Below are positions 5,034 to 7,221 of a stretch of 7,221 nucleotides of DNA, piece after piece. The notes under the pieces are model-generated. The model was not told the origin of the DNA. It saw nothing but the letters and a program-made list of their open reading frames with translations, and did not search any database. This DNA comes from Candidatus Zixiibacteriota bacterium (GTDB lineage Bacteria > Zixibacteria > MSB-5A5 > GN15 > JAAZOE01), in contig JAUUYJ010000127.1 of assembly GCA_030588275.1 (NCBI GenBank), positions 1 through 7,221 of the forward strand, in the 5' to 3' direction. The position numbers were made by a program, and so were the translations under genes. Positions within the stretch are counted from its first letter, which is position 1. The number at the start of each line of letters is the position of its first letter.

Positions 5034-5987
5034 ATGGATACGGCACGAGAAGTTATAACAAAGCAAGCGGCCGCTATCACCGGACTATTGGATCGGCTCG
5101 ATCATAATTTTGTCGATGCGGTGTCGGCAATTATGGCTATCTCCGGGCGAGTGATCGTCACCGGGATGGGGAAATCAGGCATCATCGGAAAAAAGATCGC
5201 CGCCACCTTAGCATCAACCGGCACACCTTCGATGTTTCTCCACCCAGCCGAAGCGATTCATGGCGACCTTGGGGTTGTCACAACCAACGACATCGTTCTG
5301 GCGATATCCAAATCGGGCGGCACCTCCGAGCTGTATCAATTGATCCCTTCATTCAAGCGATTAGGCTTAAAAATAATTCTCCTCTCCGGCGACATCTCCT
5401 CGCAGTTGGCCGAGAGATCTGATATTGTTATCGACTGTTCAGTTGATGAGGAAGCCTCCTCGATCAGCATCGTCCCGACCTCATCATCCACCGCGGCGGT
5501 TGTGATGGGTGATGCGTTGGCGGTGGCCCTTTTGAAAAAGAAAGGGTTCACCAAAGAGGATTTCGCCAAACTGCATCCGGGTGGTGCGTTGGGCCGACGA
5601 CTCCTTTTGCGCGTGTCTGATCTCATGCACAGCGGTGATAAAATTCCGACGGTTTCAGCAACTACCTCGGTTCAGGAAACGTTGATAGTCATGTCGCGCG
5701 GACGACTCGGGATGGCGGTGGTCCTGGGTGATGCCGGTCGCTTGGCCGGAATATTTACCGATGGTGACCTACGCCGCCTGACTGAAAAAACTTCCGACTT
5801 CCGATCAATCCCGATAGCGGAAGTGATGGTCGCAAAACCAAGAACGATCTCCCCCGATGCGATATTGGATGAAGTTCTTTCGCTGTGCGAGAAATTCAAG
5901 ATCACGGCGTTGGTGGCGGTTGATGGTGACGACATACCGGTCGGCGTAATTCATATTCATGATATCCTCGCCTCCAAGCTGGTTTAG
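5034..5987 (+). CDS. kdsD: arabinose-5-phosphate isomerase (SIS domain plus two CBS domains)
   Basis: KdsD interconverts D-ribulose 5-phosphate and D-arabinose 5-phosphate, supplying the KdsA substrate in the cytoplasm. The SIS domain spans about residues 35-165 and two CBS domains follow (about 195-250 and 261-316); 317 residues is the usual size. Catalytic and structural residues known from E. coli KdsD are conserved at a constant offset: K47 (GMGKSG), H76 (HPAEAIHGD), E99 (SGGTSE), E140 and H181 (KLHPGGALGRRLL). PTSSSTAA and MGDALAVALL are also family-typical. The CBS pair is a likely site for ligand control, as elsewhere in the family. It begins 9 bases after the kdsC stop with no clear ribosome binding site and ends 12 bases before lpxL. 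GutQ is a paralogue with the same architecture, but the operon supports KdsD. Confidence 0.96.
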   Translation: MDTAREVITKQAAAITGLLDRLDHNFVDAVSAIMAISGRVIVTGMGKSGIIGKKIAATLASTGTPSMFLHPAEAIHGDLGVVTTNDIVLAISKSGGTSELYQLIPSFKRLGLKIILLSGDISSQLAERSDIVIDCSVDEEASSISIVPTSSSTAAVVMGDALAVALLKKKGFTKEDFAKLHPGGALGRRLLLRVSDLMHSGDKIPTVSATTSVQETLIVMSRGRLGMAVVLGDAGRLAGIFTDGDLRRLTEKTSDFRSIPIAEVMVAKPRTISPDAILDEVLSLCEKFKITALVAVDGDDIPVGVIHIHDILASKLV

Positions 5988-5999
5988 ATTGCGGTTGTC

Positions 6000-6896
6000 A
6001 TGATCACCAAAAAAATCAGGCATGACATAGTTTTTTATCTGGCTCGCCTACTATTCTTTGTTGTCAACCTCCTCCCTCGCAGTTTCACTCTGATGATCGG
6101 TGAATCACTCGGGATGGCCGCTTATCTTTTTATTAAAAAAGAGCGGCACAAAGCATTAACCAACCTCAATCGAGCTTATGGCGACAGCCTCAGTTATCGA
6201 CGCAAAAAAGAGATTGCCCGAGACAGCTTTGTCACCCTCGGACGATGCGCGCTGGAGGCGATGCGTCTACCAAAGTATTACCACCATCAGATTTACCCCG
6301 ATATCGAAATTGTCGGTGAACAGAATTTAATAAATGCTCTCGAGCGGAAAAACGGCGTTGTCGTATTTACCGGGCATATCGGAAATTTTGAACTGCTGGC
6401 CGCCTTCGTCGCACAGTCGGGTTACAAAACGGCGGTGATCGGGCGGGAGCTTTACCAAAAGCGACTCGATCAACTGTTAATTCAAAACCGTTCGGCGATG
6501 GGGTTAGTCAACGTCCGGACCGACGATTCTCCCCGAACGATTTTGAAACTTCTCAAAGATAATTACACCATCGGTTTTTTGATCGATACCGATTCGTTTC
6601 GGGTGGCTGGCGAGTTAACTCCGTTCTTTGGACGTCCGGCTAAGACGCCGATTGGTCCGACTCAGTTAGGACTTTTAACCAAGTCTGCTTTTCTTCCAGT
6701 CTTTTGTCTGTCGTTTCCGGGTGGGAAATACAAGATCATCATTGGTGAAGAGTTGATGCCCGATTCGCATGATCGTTCTCCGGAGAACGTTTTCAAAATC
6801 ACCTGTCAGATGACGGAGACGATCGAAGATATGATCCGCCAATATCCCGAGCAATGGATCTGGCTCCACAACCGCTGGCACACACACGAAGTGTGA
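6000..6896 (+). CDS. lpxL: lysophospholipid acyltransferase of the LpxL/LpxM (HtrB/MsbB) family, lipid A late acyltransferase
   Basis: Members transfer a secondary acyl chain from acyl-ACP to Kdo-modified or unmodified lipid A at the inner face of the cytoplasmic membrane. The 298-residue protein has a hydrophobic N-terminal segment (about residues 10-24) as membrane anchor; the HX4E catalytic motif in GHIGNFE (H126, E131); the substrate-pocket region with DTDSFRVAGELTPFFGRPAKTPIGP (about 196-220), where relatives usually have DQ rather than DTD; and the C-terminal YPEQWIWLHNRW. Placement directly after kdsD, 12 bases downstream, fits because E. coli LpxL prefers Kdo-lipid A as acceptor. Which acyl position is modified (LpxL or LpxM type) cannot be told from sequence, and phosphatidylinositol-mannoside-type acyltransferases share the fold but not this context. 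No Shine-Dalgarno site is evident. It is the last gene of the operon. Confidence 0.88.
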   Translation: MITKKIRHDIVFYLARLLFFVVNLLPRSFTLMIGESLGMAAYLFIKKERHKALTNLNRAYGDSLSYRRKKEIARDSFVTLGRCALEAMRLPKYYHHQIYPDIEIVGEQNLINALERKNGVVVFTGHIGNFELLAAFVAQSGYKTAVIGRELYQKRLDQLLIQNRSAMGLVNVRTDDSPRTILKLLKDNYTIGFLIDTDSFRVAGELTPFFGRPAKTPIGPTQLGLLTKSAFLPVFCLSFPGGKYKIIIGEELMPDSHDRSPENVFKITCQMTETIEDMIRQYPEQWIWLHNRWHTHEV

Positions 6897-6899
6897 TTT

Positions 6900-6926
6900 A
6901 GTGCGCGCCGCACTGCGTTGGCGCGC
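6900..6926. repeat. GC-rich palindrome just after lpxL
   Basis: GCGCGCC (6903-6909) and GGCGCGC (6920-6926) form a perfect seven-base stem with a ten-base loop. An alternative stem, AGTGC (6900-6904) with GCACT (6910-6914), is mutually exclusive. A T-rich stretch begins only about 15 bases later, so this is not a classical terminator. It may be an extragenic palindrome or a 3' end-protecting structure. Confidence 0.45.
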
Positions 6927-7000
6927 CTGCTTCGAATCATCCTTTTTCTCAAAATCTATACTGTCTCGCCAGGGCACAAGTGCCTCTTTAGGCTCGACGC

Positions 7001-7019
7001 CAGGCATCGCCTGTTTTTT
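7001..7019 (+). terminator. intrinsic terminator for the kds-lpxL operon
   Basis: CAGGC, a three-base ATC loop and GCCTG are followed at once by six T's, the classical factor-independent terminator form on the plus strand. The five-base stem is short but GC-rich. It lies about 105 bases after the lpxL stop. A weaker hairpin with arms GGCAC and GTGCC (6973-6984) lies just before it. Confidence 0.55.
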
Positions 7020-7098
7020 CGCTCATACGCTACACTTATTCGCCAGCTTCGTGGCCAACAAATTCCTTTAGTGCTCAACGCTCCAACGCTGTTATAAA

Positions 7099-7150
7099 TG
7101 TCATTGCGAGGATACGGAGCCCGATAGGGCGATGTGACGTGGCAATCTCC
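7099..7150. repeat. dispersed palindromic repeat of the TCATTGCGAGG...GGCAATCTC type
   Basis: The ends, TGTCATTGCGAGG and GTGGCAATCTCC, match a family of short intergenic repeats that I recall from many bacterial genomes. ATTGC (7103-7107) pairs with GCAAT (7142-7146), and inside lies a perfect hairpin, GCCC-GATA-GGGC (7119-7130). Such REP/MITE-like elements are non-autonomous and usually sit between genes. Only one copy is in this window, so the repeat nature rests on recognition, not on counting. Confidence 0.55.
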
Positions 7151-7221
7151 CGTTAATACTAACACCAACAATGCGTACCGGCGGATTGGGTTCGGTCGGT
7201 CATTTTTCGGTTTTCGCCTCA

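Larger units (their letters stand above)
6897..7221. other. 325-base non-coding tail of the window
   Basis: No open frame here resembles a protein. It holds several hairpins (6900-6926, 6973-6984, 7001-7019), a dispersed-repeat-like palindrome (7099-7150) and a short tandem CAACGCT (7076-7082 and 7084-7090). At the right edge, a plus-strand ATG at 7171 and a minus-strand frame ending at 7200 are each open to the edge, but too short to judge. Confidence 0.6.

Noticed and set aside
7171..7221. Start of a new plus-strand gene at the right edge, or end of a minus-strand gene with its stop at 7200-7202
   Set aside because: Fewer than 20 codons are visible in either case, with no ribosome binding site or recognisable motif.

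Overview
The window comes from a diderm (Gram-negative-type) bacterium that makes Kdo-containing lipopolysaccharide: it carries kdsA, kdsC, kdsD and a lipid A acyltransferase. KdsA is the metal-dependent (class II, Aquifex-like) form, moderately AT-rich intergenic DNA separates compact operons, and most plus-strand genes lack clear Shine-Dalgarno sites. No marker fixes the phylum; a deltaproteobacterial or FCB/candidate-phylum lineage is a guess.

Layout. Positions 2-508 (+) hold the C-terminal part of an AI-2E/PerM-family membrane protein, cut by the left edge. Positions 3524-505 (-) form one tight operon, read right to left: a small two-part protein (ribbon-helix-helix DNA-binding domain plus a Cys/His-rich tail), then znuA (binding protein), znuC (ATPase) and znuB (permease) of a zinc-type ABC importer. 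znuB and the AI-2E gene are convergent, with overlapping stop codons. Positions 3525-3670 form a divergent control region. Positions 3671-6896 (+) form a second compact operon, kdsA-kdsC-kdsD-lpxL, for Kdo precursor synthesis and lipid A acylation. Positions 6897-7221 hold no supported gene, but contain hairpins, a good intrinsic terminator and a dispersed-repeat-like palindrome.

How the parts fit. The most interesting element is the small protein at 3524-3225 and its promoter. A consensus -35 (TTGACA) and a plausible -10 lie 17 bp apart, and a perfect 7-1-7 palindrome (TATTACA-T-TGTAATA) sits in the spacer and overlaps the -10. A DNA-binding domain fused to a cysteine/histidine module, encoded first in a zinc-import operon behind such an operator, suggests a self-contained, autoregulated metal sensor that is neither Fur/Zur nor a standard NikR. 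This is inference. The binding protein also has unusual residues at two of its expected metal ligands, and the ATPase carries an extra H-x3-C-x2-C-x-H tail, so the whole importer looks like a divergent variant.
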